From Archilochus colubris (taxonomy: Eukaryota > Chordata > Aves > Apodiformes > Trochilidae): DNA of 64,000 bases. The stretch covers positions 621,676-685,675 of the forward strand of contig CM041104.1 in NCBI GenBank assembly GCA_023079485.1, written 5' to 3'. Positions 49,948 to 61,838 of this stretch are shown piece by piece. Numbering within the stretch: position 1 is the stretch's first letter; each line of letters begins with the position of its first letter. Position numbers and translations under genes: made by a program. The notes beneath the pieces were generated by a model, which was given only the letters and a program-made list of their open reading frames with translations, searched no databases and had not been told where the DNA came from.

Positions 49948-50225
49948 GGGCTCTTCTCCCTTGGAAAAAGAGATGGAACAAGAGGAAGTGGCCCCAAGTT
50001 GTACCAGGGGAGGTTTAGATTGGATCTGAGGAACAATTTATTCCCCAGAAGGGTTGTCAGGGCCTGGGCCATGGTGGTGGTGGAGTCCCCATCATCCCTG
50101 GAGGGATTTCAAAGCTGTGGAGATGGTGCTGGGGGACATGGGGCAGTGGTGGCCTGGGCAGTGCTGGGGTAATGGTTGGATTTGATCTTAAAGCCTTTTC
50201 CAACCAAAACAATTCTGTGATTATG
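49948..50225 (+). mobile_element. CR1 LINE 3' fragment (second subfamily)
   Basis: GGGGAGGTTTAGATTGGATC, GGGTTGTCAGGGCCTGGG, CATCATCCCTGGAGGG and CCAACCAAAACAATTCTGTG. Confidence 0.92.
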
Positions 50226-51840
50226 CTTAAAAGACACCAGAGGAGCTAAATAACAAGGATTGCCTCAGTGAAGCTCCATCTGCAGCAGCTCCTCCTTGGG
50301 ACCTGCTTGGCCCTGGCTGAGGTGTCCCTTGGTGAGCTGGCAGCATGAGATGAGGTCCCTCCTGGAACCCAGGTTTTCCATCAATGCAGTCACCCTACAG
50401 AAAGGGGTCCACGTGTCCTTCTCCCAGGAACCTGCATCTTGCCCTAGGTAGGATGGGACATGGCCTAACACTGGAGCTTGGGATTGGTCCCAGGCCACAC
50501 GTGGGACATGGGGTTTGTAGGGGGTGAGCAGACTGGCCTGGGAACCCCCATCTTCCACCACCCCAGTTCCTCTCTGCCACGTGTAGGAGATGCAGACAGC
50601 GGCAGCAAAGATGCCAGTTCATTAAGAGCTAAGAAAGTTCTAGGAAAGTTCACTTGCTTTTCCTCATAAATAAATCATTTGCTGTTAAAACAACATTTGG
50701 GCTGGTGGGGGGGTGTTCATTAAGGAACATCAAGTCCATAGGCAGCTGATGAGAACCTGTCTGAGTGGAAGAGTGGGGGATGGAAACATTGTGTTTTCCT
50801 ATTAGGCTGTGAATGATAAAGAATTAAAGAATAATTCTCAAGAAATTAGTCATGGCCAACCATTAATGAGCATCTCGGTAACACACTAATGAGCTGGCTT
50901 CATATGCCTGTAAAAAAGGACTTTAATTAGATTAATACATGTAGCATTGTCCATAGCCCAGTAGGCAATCATCAGGTTTTGCACCAGTGGGATTACTGAT
51001 GACATTCTATTTAATTGCTCTCTCCCTTTCATTTTCTTCTCCCTTTTTTTTTTTTCTTCTTTTAAATATTCTTTCCTCCAAAGAGTTTTGTTTCTGTTCT
51101 CAAACATAACCTAAATGTTATCCATGGAATTCTGCATCTGAAAGTGCTGCCAGACCAGGCTTATCTGATTCAATTGACCTTTAAAATTTATTTTGCTGCT
51201 GTCAAAAGAATGTTGGTCTGTTCACCAGAGATTTCCAGGATGATTAGAAGCAGAGACTCCTGAGGGGTCAACTTGTTGCATATTCTGCAATCAAAGGTTG
51301 ATCCTGGGTTTTTTTTTGGGGGGATAGGGGGAGTTGGTTGGGTTTTGTTGGTTTGGTTTTTTTTAAGAAAAATGCCTTAATTAAAAAAATGTTTTCATGG
51401 AAAAGCAGAGTCCAGAAAAGTTCCACGTTGACGTAGGCAGCCAAAGAACTGCTGAGGAGCTCCTTCTCCTGGGGTGAAACCCAGGGAGCTGCTCTGTGCC
51501 CTAATTCTTGCTTCCAGCACAGTGCTGGTGGTGGGATTGGGTTTTTGGCCTTTTGTGCTGTCAGGACTCTGATGTTTAAGTGCAATGTTGTCAGCATGGG
51601 AGTGGGAACCCAGATTGAACTCAGAGAGGCTGACACCTGCCTGGAAATCCTGGTCAGTGCCTGACAGACATCCCTGTTGTCACAGGCTCCTGGGGTGGGA
51701 TGGAGGTCAGGGTGCTCCTTGCTGCTGGGACACCTTTGCTCTCTCTTGGCACAAGGAGGGACTTGGGCTGGATCAAGCAGGTAGGAGAAAACAGACTCCA
51801 AAGCTGATGTAGGATCAGCAGCTTGGGTGTAAAGGTAGAG
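50226..51840. other. No gene recognised; possible conserved noncoding DNA
   Basis: 50800-51010 is AT-rich, not repetitive, and carries TTTAATTAGATTAATAC and CATTAATGAGC, homeodomain-type motifs. T-rich runs follow at 51040-51065 and 51306-51365. No coding sequence supported. Confidence 0.5.
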
Positions 51841-52280
51841 CATGGCCCCATGGTGGGCATGATGACCCCATGGTGAGGATCATGACCCCATGGTGGGGAT
51901 CATGACCCTGTGGTGAGGATCATGACCCCATGGTGAGGATCATGACCCTACAGTGGGGATCATGACCCTATGGTGGGGATCATGACCCCATGGTGGGGAT
52001 CATGACCCTGTGGTGAGGATCATGACCCCATGGTGAGGATCATGACCCTACAGTGGGGATCATGACCCCATGGTGGGGATCATGACCCCATGGTGGGGAT
52101 CATGACCCTGTGGTGGGGATGATGATCCCATGGTGAGGATCCTGACCCTATAGTGGGGATGATGATCCTATAGTGGGGATGATGACCCTATGGTGAGGAT
52201 TATGACCCTATAGTGGGGATCATGACCCCATGGTGGGGATCATGTCCCTGTGATGGGGATGATGACCCCATGGTGGGGAT
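51841..52280 (+). repeat. 20-bp minisatellite, 22 copies, with 100-bp higher-order units
   Basis: Twenty-two units of CATGACCCCATGGTGGGGAT follow each other with no indel over 440 bases. Variation is limited to a few positions (CCCCA/CCCTG/CCCTA, TGG/CAG/TAG, GGGG/GAGG, CAT/GAT). Units 4-8 (51901-52000) and 9-13 (52001-52100) match at 99 of 100 bases, so five-unit blocks were duplicated recently. Since 20 is not a multiple of three, no frame is maintained and TGA recurs; this is noncoding. Confidence 0.98.
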
Positions 52281-53866
52281 CACTCATCCATACCTTGGGT
52301 GCCTGCCCTGTGCTGCCCCACAGGGAGCCCTGGGGGGGTCTCCAGTGATCCCTGGGGGTCAGCCCCACCTTGGGGGGCAGGCAGGGTGAGGAGCAGTGCT
52401 GGGGCAGCTTTAGTGTCCCCACCTGTCCAACCAGAGGTCATCCCCTTGTCACACTCACTAGGGAGGATTTAAGGCTCTAATAAATGGATTTTTAAGCTTT
52501 CTACAGGCAGGAGTAATATGTAGGATTGATGGTTGTGAGCTGCAGCTGTGAGCTATGTGCTGACCTGGCAGACTTGTAACCACTGTACCTTTAACAACTG
52601 ATCAAACAGTTATTGAAACAGTTATTGATTATTTATTGCTCCTTGATGAAGGATTTACCAGTTGTGCTGAGATTTAAATCAGAGCCAGGTTTGCCAAGGC
52701 CTGGCAGGGATGCTGCAGTTCAAAGGGACTTGTTGTTTTAATGAAAAATTTAAAAAAGGAGGCAGTTTGCATGGCAAGATGGATAGGTGCAGGAAGATGG
52801 TGAGGGAGGCAATTCTGTTCAGGCTGCTCAGCATCCACGTGTCTGGGCAGCAGCACCCTGTGTCAGACAGGAGTGAGTCCCAGATTTGGGGAGACAGCAC
52901 CCAAAAGCAGAGGGGTTAAGGAAACTCTTCCTGCACCAGCATCCCCAGGCTTGCAGGTCCCAGTGCTTCATCAGGAGGTGACAAAAGCCATCATGTGGGG
53001 GACAGCAGGGCTGCAGCTGCACCCAGCAGCTCAGGGAGAGGATGCACCAGGGTGAAACCCAGCAGGGTGTCAGAGGTGTCCTGGGGTGAGATGGATGGAG
53101 AGTTGGCAGGAAGCCCCTCCTGACAGAGCCCTGTAGGACACAGCACGTGGCATCTGCCACAAGCTCCTGGTGTCAGCCAGGATTATTTGCTCACATCCTG
53201 CAGCAAATGTCCCTTCATGAGCCAGCCCAGGCTGGCAGTTTTGTTCCCTCCCTCTTTGCTCCTTCCTCTCTTCATCCCTGGTGTGCAGGATCATCAACAT
53301 CTCAACAGAGGGAAGGAGACCAGGAGTGGGCAGCAGCTCCCCTGGCTCCCCCACCCCATAGATCAAGCCCTGGATATTTGGTGGGGAGCAGGCAGCAGGG
53401 TCGGGGTGTCCATAGAGCTCCCCAAGATTCCCAGCATCTTGGCCAAGGCAGCTCTGGGTGGATGCTGAGCTCTCCATCCAGGTCTTAACACCTTTCCTTT
53501 TTACCAAGGAAAAGATGACGTGCAGGGTAGAAACTGGACTGAAACTGGGCTCATCACCCAAACCCTGCATGCTTGAGAGGTGTGAAATGTCCCCCCTAGC
53601 AGCAAGCAGAGTCCTGGGGGACTGCAGTGAGCTTGGGGCAGCATCAGTGCCTCCTCCATCCACACAACCCTGGAGGATAGCCCTGGGTATGGAGAGGGGA
53701 TAGGGGTGGGGGACAGGGAATGTCTGGGCTGGGGTTGGTGCTGATGTGAACAAGAAATGAGCACCTGAGAGGTGGCCAGAAGCCAGGTCAGTGGTTGCCA
53801 CCCACAAAGCCTGAGCCTGGGCTGCTCTGGGCTAATCCGTGGGAGCCAGGAGGAGCAGGGCAGGGA
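52281..53866. other. No gene or repeat recognised
   Basis: 52570-52680 holds AT-rich DNA with AACAGTTATTGA duplicated at about 52604 and 52617. A 245-residue minus-strand frame (53070-53807) shows no domain and reads as chance. Confidence 0.55.
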
Positions 53867-54420
53867 TTGTCCCCTGTGCTGGGCACTGCTGAGCTCACAC
53901 CTCAAAGCCTGGGCTCAGTTCTGGGCCCCTCAGGACAAGAAGGACATTGAGGGGATGGAGAGTGTCCAGAGGAGGGAAATGGAGCTGGGGAAGGGTCTGG
54001 AGCACAAAGTCTGCCCAGGAGGGGCTGAGGGCCCTGGGGGTGTTGATCCTGGAGCAGAGGAGGCTGAGGGGAGACCTTCTGGATCTCTGCAACCCCCTGA
54101 GAGGAGGTTGGAGCCAGGGGGGGTCGGGCTCTGCTCCCAAGGAACAAGGGATGGGACAAGAGGAACTTTTGGCCTCAAGTTGTGCCAGGGGAGGTTTAGA
54201 TTGGATATTAGGAGAAATTTATTTTCCCAAAGGGTTGTCAGGGCCTGGCCCAGGCTGCCCAGGGCAGAGTTGAATCCCCATCATCCCTGGAAAGGTTTCC
54301 AGTCCCTGGAGATGTGGTGCTGAGGGACAGGGTTGAAGCCGTGGATGTGGTAGAGTTGGGTTTCTGGTTGGACTTGATGATCTTAAAGGTCTTTTCCAAG
54401 CAGAACAATTCTGTGGTCCT
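53867..54420 (+). mobile_element. CR1 LINE 3' fragment with ORF2 C-terminal remnant
   Basis: One frame reads FWAPQDKKDIEG-like sequence preceded by HLKAWAQF, then GRFRLDIRRNLFSQRVVR, all typical of the CR1 ORF2 C-terminus, with frameshifts between. The 3' end is CTTAAAGGTCTTTTCC to AACAATTCTGTGG. Near-identical to 14750-15248 in its 5' part. Confidence 0.94.
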
Positions 54421-55085
54421 GTCTGCAAGGTGGAGTCCCAGAAAGTGAACAGAATTTTCCTTCCCTGTAGAAGGAGCCCCTTGCTCTGTGGGAGATGTGG
54501 CACTGCAGAGACCCAAGGAGCTGCTGTCTCTGCAGCAGAAGCCTCTCCTCCCTGGATCCTTACAGGGGTAAAGGATTTTCCAAGGAATCTGGAGCTCCAC
54601 AGCCAGCTGGCTCCTGCTGAGCTGGGATCCAGCTCTTGCCCCTTCCAGTTCAGTTGAGTGGAGATTCCCCCAGGAGAATCACTGCTCCTGTAGGACAACT
54701 CTGATAATGGTGACAGCTTTATCTTTAGTAACTTTCCATCCCTTAACCATCACGTTTGGTTCCCCCAGAAGACCTGAGTCTGATTCCCTTCCAGTTCTTC
54801 AACCACACAGAGGGATGGGGGCTCTGTGCCCCGGGGGGGTCTGCAGGGGACTTGGTGGGGACTCAGAAGTTATTAAAAATGATTGCAGGGTTTGTGCTGG
54901 TTATTAAATCAATGTTTTGGAGCTGGGCTCTGCTGTCTGGGGACTCGCTAGCAAATTACTTGGAGCTCTCAGGGGGACAATGATTGGCACAGGGGTGGTG
55001 GGGACTTGGCCTCCAGATGCATTTCTGGGCTGCTGCTGGTGCTGTGGCATTGCAGTTTCTGGGGTCCCTCTGCCTTGTAGCTGGT
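54421..55085. other. No gene or repeat recognised
   Basis: Nothing identifiable. Confidence 0.55.
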
Positions 55086-55290
55086 CCAGTTTTGTTTGGA
55101 TTTTTTGGTTGGTTTTTATTGTTTTGGTTTTTTGTGGGGGGGGGGGGTTTGTTGTTGTTTTGTTTTGTTTTGTTTGGGGTTTTTGGTTTTTTGGTTGGTT
55201 GGTTTTGGATTTTTGTTTGGGCTGGTTTTGTTTGGTTTTTATTGTGGTTTTTTTTTGTTGTTGTGTTTGGTTTTTTTTATAAAAAAACCT
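55086..55290 (+). repeat. T/G low-complexity tract with G12 run
   Basis: About 200 bases of almost pure T and G: GGTT, TTTTG and TTG units, with twelve consecutive G at 55136-55147. The opposite strand reads as a Lys/Gln/Thr-rich frame, which is not a protein. Confidence 0.9.
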
Positions 55291-55668
55291 GCTTTTCTTG
55301 GCTAAAAGGACTGTTGTTAGGGTCAGGAAGGCCTCAGAGCCCAGTGTCAGGGCTGCTCTCTGCCCAGGGCACTCACTCACTCTGTGCCACCCATCCCAAT
55401 CTCTTTCTGCCAAGGCATGGCAGCTGCCCCCCTGCCTCCTGAAAAAACAAGAAAGATGTGCAGATGTTAAAGGTTTGGGTTGGAAGCAGAGGAGCAGCCT
55501 CCAGCAAGCAGTGCAGAGTGGGGTTTTCTCCATGGCTGATGGAAGACACAGGTTTGCTGGGGCTTTTCTCAGCCAAATGCCAATTTTTCCCCAGTCCTGG
55601 CAGGATTTGTCCCTTTGCCCTGCACCAGAGCTTCCTGCATGAGGTCTTCAGCTGGCATTCAACAGACT

Positions 55669-55860
55669 TCAGGAGGAAATGCTTTGTTGTGAGGGTGCCC
55701 CCAGAAGCTGTGGCTGCCCCATCCCTGGCAGTGTTCCAGCCCAGGTTGGATGGGGCTTGGAGCACCCTGGGCTGTGGGAGGTGTCCCTGAGCATGGCAGG
55801 GGTGGCACTGGGGGAGCTTTAAGGTCCCTCCCAACCCAAACCAGTCTGGGGTTCTTGGAT
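55669..55860 (+). mobile_element. CR1 LINE 3' tail (first subfamily)
   Basis: GTTGTGAGGGTGCCCCC, the GGCAGTGTTCCAGCCCAGG core and GAGCTTTAAGGTCCCTCCC. About 28 bases (the CTGAGCCCCTGTCCC segment) are missing relative to the other copies. Confidence 0.92.
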
Positions 55861-58685
55861 CTGGATCCCAGTGGAAAGCCACCAATTAGGAAAACTTGTT
55901 ACTGGGCTGAGATGGGGGACAGGATGAAAAACATCTTCCCTTTGGTGAGCAAGGATGAGAGGAGGACAAGAAGAGCCCAGCTGTGTGTTGCTGTCAGGCT
56001 GAAATAAGGAGTTGTCTGCAGGAGAGAGTGCTGGGGCTCAGTGGTTTTTCTTTGCCATCTTCTTTGTCAATTCATCCCTGAGCCTGAGCCCCCGGGGTGT
56101 TCAGGCACCTGGCTCTCAATTAAACACCTGATCTGTGAAGTAAGGCACTTAAAGCAGGGAGGAAAAACAGCTTATCAAGGAAAGCAGCTCTGGCCTTGGG
56201 CTGTTACTGGATTGCCTATCAGTATTTTGAAGGGGTTCCTGGGTGGCAGCAGGGACTGTGATGTTGTTTCCATCTGTGCTGTCCTAGGGAGAGAGGAGAA
56301 GAGATGGTGGGGAGAGGACTCTGTTGTTGGGTGTCCAGGCAGACAGGAGCTCTGTGGGACCTCCTCTCCACCTCTGGGAAATGGCACGGGGCATCCTTGG
56401 CTTTCTGGGTGACAAAGGTTGGTTAAGTGTTGTGTTTCCTTCTCTGCCTGGTGGCAGCAGGAATGTTTCCTTGTGCCATGCATGGTGGGGTGGTCAGTCT
56501 GTGGAGAGCAGTGGTACTGGGACCTGGGGTAGGGTCAGGTTGCAGGGATGATGGTGAAAGGATGGCTGAAGAGCCTCGGGGTGCAGGTGATGTTTTTCTG
56601 GGGTCACCATGGTGTGACTCAACTCCTGTCCCCTGCAGAGCTTGTGAGGTCCCTGCCCAGGTAGTGGGAGATAGGAAGGAACTCATGAGCATCCCATCCT
56701 TGAGTCTCCAGAAATCTCCTTTGTCTTTGGGGGTGCTTGGGAGTGGGAGGTGTCATTATGATGACCTTTGGTGAGGCTGGTGGCACACACCCCTCCACCT
56801 CCTACCTCTCATGTTTGGGCCTCAGTTTCCCTTACAGAAAGCAGTGACATTCAAACTAATCTGTCCTTGGTGTTCTCTGGGGCCCTGCAGGTGAAGGTTA
56901 TTTCTCTGTGCCCAGGGATCACTACGAGCTGCATTTTGTATTGTTCCCTTTTCCAACTCGTCTGTCTTGTTGCTGTTGTGGGAGCTGAAAGGTAAAATAA
57001 TAGCTGTGAAAATGCATCTGCTGAAGGCAGTGATATTTATTAATCTGTAACCAGTAATTGGTGTCTCTGCTGTGTCTGTTTTTCTAAGCAGAGTCTCTCC
57101 AAGATAACTCTGCTCTGACTCATGCCCACTGTTTGTCACCTGGTGTTTCCAAGGGATGGTGGCTGGAGAAGTCCCTGTGCTTCCCAGGTTTCATCTGGAA
57201 GGGCCACCAAGCTGATGCTGTGCTGGATTTCATCTGGACACAACACCGAGTGTTCTGCTGGAATGCAGTGAGGCAGAGTATGAAATAGGAATATGAGGTG
57301 ATTCAGATGTCCTCTTCCAGCTGTTACAATAAGGGGGCTGATAAGTGATGTGAAATGTGTAAGAAACACTGAATGGATGGGACAGGGAGGCCCAGGGGGC
57401 TGTTTTCTCCAGAGGCTGCAGCAGAGGAACTCTTTTTACAGAGGTTTTGAACACTCAGTGCCAAATGTTTTATAAGCTGCAGAATGAGCCATGCATGTTG
57501 CTTGTTAAATGGAGGCATCACTGATGGTGCCCAAACCCCAGAGCAAAGCTGTGTGAGGGTCTCAGCTCCCCAGTCCTGGACACTCCCTGCTGGAGCACGG
57601 ACAGCTGTCAGGGGGCAGATGGCACTTGGAGAGCATCCCATCTGCAGACCTTGGGTCCTCCTTGGCTTCCTCCCAGGTCTTTCCCAATGGCCTGCACATC
57701 ACCTTGCCTGACCCTGGGTTTGCCATCTGGTGGCTCTGTCTCATCTCTCATTAGCACAGCTCCCACACAGACCTGGGATGTCCTGAGATGGCCCTGAAGC
57801 CACCAGGACTTCCACCCAGGAGCCAAGAGAAAGGTTTTATGGAGAGAGGTGGATGCTGAGCTCCCCATTCCACACCAGTCCCCACAATGGGTGGGGAATG
57901 GGACTTCTCCCATCTCCACCTTCTACAGCCACAGGATTTATTGGACCCCCCAGTCCAACAAGCCAGCATCCCAGGTGGGGTGGAGAGGGGAGCACAGGGG
58001 ACAAGCAGATGCTGGTCCAAGCATGGGGGAAGGTCCCAGGAACCAGACAAGAAGAGTGCAAAGTGGAGAGGGGTGAGCAGGGACCTGGGAGAGGCCCTCC
58101 CTTCCCTCACCTCCATGGCAGCTAAGGTCATGGCTTGAGAGATGCCTTAGGAGGTGCCCTTCTCCAAGTGAAGGTCCTTCTGGCACCTTAGTGTCCACTT
58201 GAGAAACTCCTCACCTTCATCCACCTTTTATTTTTAAAGCACAGCCACAGAGTGGAAGGTCCATTGGCAGCAGCAGAGCTGGCTCATGTTGCACCTGCAG
58301 CCCACTAGATTTGGGGGAAAACACATGGTTTATGCCCCTGTATCCCTCCATCCCACCCAAATCCTCCAGCCATTTTTTTTCTTCTCCCCTGCCCACCTGA
58401 ACCCCCATCCCTCCTGCATGGGCTTAGGGAGCTCAGCACCCTGATGGCACTGCTGGGCTGGGCAGAGATCCAGGCTGGGGAAATTCCAGGAGAGTGAGGC
58501 TTTGGGAAGACTCTTCTTCCATGGGGTATGAAACCAGAGTTGTGCTTCATTTGGGTGCTGGGTTTTATTTTGAGGAGGAGAGCATTCTTCCTGCCTGTCT
58601 GCACCTGGGCTGGACCTGGAAATGGCACATCCAGAGGTACTGACCTCCTCATTGCTGTGGCAAAGTGTGTGGCCAAGCACATGGC
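55861..58685. other. No gene or repeat recognised
   Basis: 56990-57080 is AT-rich and non-repetitive. Several overlapping open frames at 57750-58140 have no family resemblance. Confidence 0.55.
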
Positions 58686-58850
58686 ATGGATGATGTCCAC
58701 CTTGACTTCAGGAAGGCTTTGGGCAGGGTCTCCTGCAGCATCCTGGCATCCAGACTGGGACATGGCAGTCCAGAGCAGGTCAGGCTGGGTGGGGAGGTCC
58801 CAGGGCTCATCCTCTGCCCAGTGACAAGAGGAGGGACTGGGGCTGGGGCA
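58686..58850 (+). pseudogene. Degenerate LINE reverse-transcriptase fragment (probably CR1)
   Basis: One frame reads DDVHLDFRKALGRVSCSIL, which resembles the CR1 RT segment around VYLDFSKAFDTVSHxIL. Beyond it, GLILCPVTRG occupies the place of GSVLGPVLFN in CR1. The catalytic and flanking positions are degraded. If correct, this is the only piece in the window from the interior of ORF2 and is not joined to a CR1 3' end. Identification rests on a short match by eye. Confidence 0.5.
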
Positions 58851-61268
58851 GAAGAGGTCCATGAGCAGGTAGTGAAATGGTTTGGAGACTTGGATAAACT
58901 CTGGCAGATAAGCAAGGCTGGAAAAGTGGGAGTGGAAAGGGCCAGGGATGTGCATGTGACAGCTTAATGTGTGTGGAAGAGGTGCCAGGGCAGATTTGCT
59001 CTTAAGCAAAACACAAGGGCCTCAGGACTGGCAGCTCCAGGAGTCACCCAGTGCAAGGCCACGTCCTGAGCTCCCTATCCTGCAACACCCCAGGCAGGGA
59101 GAGCCACGGATGACAACAGGTTGGACATGTCCTTGGGCAGCAAGACCATCCAAGGCCACCTGGCTACAGATACTCAACAGGAGACCTCTCTGAAGGTCCC
59201 ACACAGCTGATCCCAGTGGGTTTAGGATGGAGATTCCTGGGGATTTGCCATCCAGGAGCAGCCTCCAGGCTTTGTGCAGATACTTAGGGTTTCTTCTAAA
59301 GAAGTCCTTGAGGCTCAAGCTTGGTACCCTAAGTGACCAAAGAGGTAAAACCAGCCTTGGCTCTTCCTCCTTTTCATCACTTCTCCACTAGAAATGGGGA
59401 CAGTTTCCCTTCTGAACCCCTTCCAGGCTGCATAACAAAAACATATTAAAATAAAAGTCATTAAACAAGTGTTACTGTGGAGACTGGAACCTGGAGCAAC
59501 CTGAAGAGGTTTGGGACCTCTTGCCAAAGATGTGAGAATTTAATTCACTTAGATGCCTTTACAAGTCCTGTCCTTTGGTTATTTTTTTCCAGTGTTTTTA
59601 GGAAGACTGTGTCTGCCACAAATTGTTTTTAAAGTAATAAAACCAAAATTTGTGGCTCTTTTAATCTGTAAAGGTGAAAGGGAAAATACAACAAGCCAGA
59701 CTCAGACAAAGCCCAACTATTTCTGGATTGGATTTAGCAGGGAGATCATTTCCAGCCTCAGGGGTAGGTTATTAGAGTCACAGGGTTAGAGCCAGATGAG
59801 ATTTCGTGTGCCATTGCCTCCTCCCCCTGCTCCCCCAGCCCTGCCAGGTATCCCCAAGAGTGATGAAAGGAATTGAGTGCCCAGACCTTACCCCCATGTT
59901 GGGCTGGAGTTTCAAGTCCTGGTGATGCAGAGCCAGTGGCAGCAAGGGGTAGGAGAAGCCTCAGACTGGATGGGAGTGTGGGCAGCTCTGTCACCCCAGG
60001 AGCCAAAATGGGTCTCAGCAGGCAGAGGGGAGGGGGTAATGCAGTTGTTCCCTAAACAGGGTTAAGAGAAGATGGAAGCAGACAGAGATTTGATGTCCCA
60101 TGAGGAAGCTCTGGAAGAAGGAGGATTTTGGCATCTTGAAAGCTTGGGTGCAGCCCCAAAAAGCCCACCAGGCTTTTTTCCCAAGCTGTGCCAGGCTGGG
60201 GAGGGCTGTCAGGAAGATTGCCAGGGTGATGTGGGGCTGGTGTCAGTGCCTGGGCTGTGGGCACAGAGTCTGCCAGGTCCTGGGGACCAGGGTGACCACA
60301 GGAGGGGCACCCATCAGCCAAGCAGCTGCCACTGTCCCCACCTTGCACCAAACTGCTCAGACCAGCCTGGGCTTTGAGCCCACAGAGGCGAAGTCCCCAA
60401 GCCTGGCAGTGCTTTAGCTTTGCCCCATGCCTGGGTGCTGGGGACTGCTGGGGAGGGGACACCATGGCCCTGTGGTAGCAGTGTGTCCCCTGTTGCAGGC
60501 TGCCTGAGGTTGTGGACACCCTGGTGGCATAGCCCTGGCTGCTGGAATACCTGTGGGTGCTGCTGGAACACCCATGGGTGCTGCTGGAAGGGGATGGGGA
60601 GGAGCAGCACCTCAAGATGCATCTTGAAACACCTACCCCAGCCCTGAGCTGCCTTCCCAAGGTTAAAAACCACTCAGCAGTGAGCCCAGAGCATCTCCCC
60701 CCCTTGTTTCTGGGAGGTGAAAATCAAACTGATGTCTTTGGACAGCTGTGATTGTTGCTGCAGAAACCTGAGCAGGCAGCTTGACTTTAATGTCACCATC
60801 TCCAGCCCCATCTCTTGCTCCTCTTTGCCCTCCTGTGCCTGTTCCCAGGGACTGCCCATGGGATAACCCAGGCAAGAAAAGTTGGAGCATCCTGCCTTGC
60901 AGGCCTGGGAACTGATGTGGCTGTTGATCAGTGATTCCCAAGCAGACAGTGACCCCTCCTGTCTGCAGGAGATTCAGCTCCAAACCCAGCTGGAAAATGC
61001 AGAAGTGGGCAGCGGGGTGCAGGGACCAGATAGGAGCCCAGGGGCTGCTTCACCTCCTTGGGCTCTCCCTTTGCATCCAGAAATCTCACATCCCCTCCCA
61101 GCTGGATGTGGGGATCAGGGGGATGATGCTGCCCAGGAGTCTTGTGGGAGCTGGTCCAGGCCAGGAGCTGCTCAGAGGGGGAAATCCCAGGAAGGTGGGA
61201 ATGAGCTGAATGCAAACTGCTTTGGGAGGAGCAGTCCTTTGACCTGTAATGCTGTGTGGGGAGGTTAA
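58851..61268. other. No gene recognised
   Basis: A 21-base motif (CTGCTGGAACACCCATGGGTG type) is repeated nearly three times at about 60538-60595. Some older LINE sequence may continue past 58850 but cannot be delimited. Confidence 0.5.
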
Positions 61269-61730
61269 AACGTGGGGCCCATCATGACAAGAAAGAAATT
61301 AAGGGGCTGGAGCATGTTCAGAGAAGGGCAACAGAGCTGGGGAGGGGCTGAGAGCCCTGGGGGTGTTGATCCTGGAGCAGACGAGGCTGAGGGGAGACCT
61401 TCTGGATCTCTGCAACCCCCTGAGAGGAGGTTGGAGTGAAGGAGGAGAGGTTTTATTCTCCCAAGTAAAAGTGATGGGACAAGGGGAGATGGCCTCAAGT
61501 TGCACCAGGGGAGATTTAGCTTGGATATTAGGAGAAATTTCTTCCCCAAAAGGGTTGTCAGGGCCTGGCCCCGGGGTGCTCAGGGCAGGGTTGAATCCCC
61601 ATCCCTGGAGTCATTTAAAAGCTGTGTAGATGTGGTGCTGAGGGACTTGGCTAAGCACCAGACTCAGTAGAGCTGGGTTAATGGTTGGACTGGATGACTT
61701 TAAAGTTTTTTCAAACAAAACAATTCAATG
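61269..61730 (+). mobile_element. CR1 LINE 3' fragment just upstream of RALY coding exon
   Basis: GGGGCCCATCATGACAAG, GGGTGTTGATCCTGGAGC, GGTTGTCAGGGCCTGGCC and AAACAAAACAATTCAATG (second subfamily). Its 3' end lies about 300 bases before the RALY acceptor, in the same orientation as the gene. Confidence 0.93.
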
Positions 61731-61838
61731 AAAAGCTTTCTTATAGCAGCATTAAAGCTTTTATTTAGATGTAAAACATATTTAAATCTTCTGTCCCCTA
61801 AAAGCAACCAACTCACCCGGTGCCAGCCTCAGAAATAG

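Noticed and set aside
51841..52280. CRISPR-like regular array
   Set aside because: Units are directly contiguous with no unique spacers, and the setting is a vertebrate genome; this is a minisatellite.
53070..53807. 245-residue minus-strand open frame
   Set aside because: No domain, no conserved motif and no splice structure; its composition fits chance in GC-rich DNA.
54904..55533. 209-residue Lys/Gln/Thr-rich minus-strand frame
   Set aside because: Most of it is the complement of the T/G low-complexity tract at 55086-55290.
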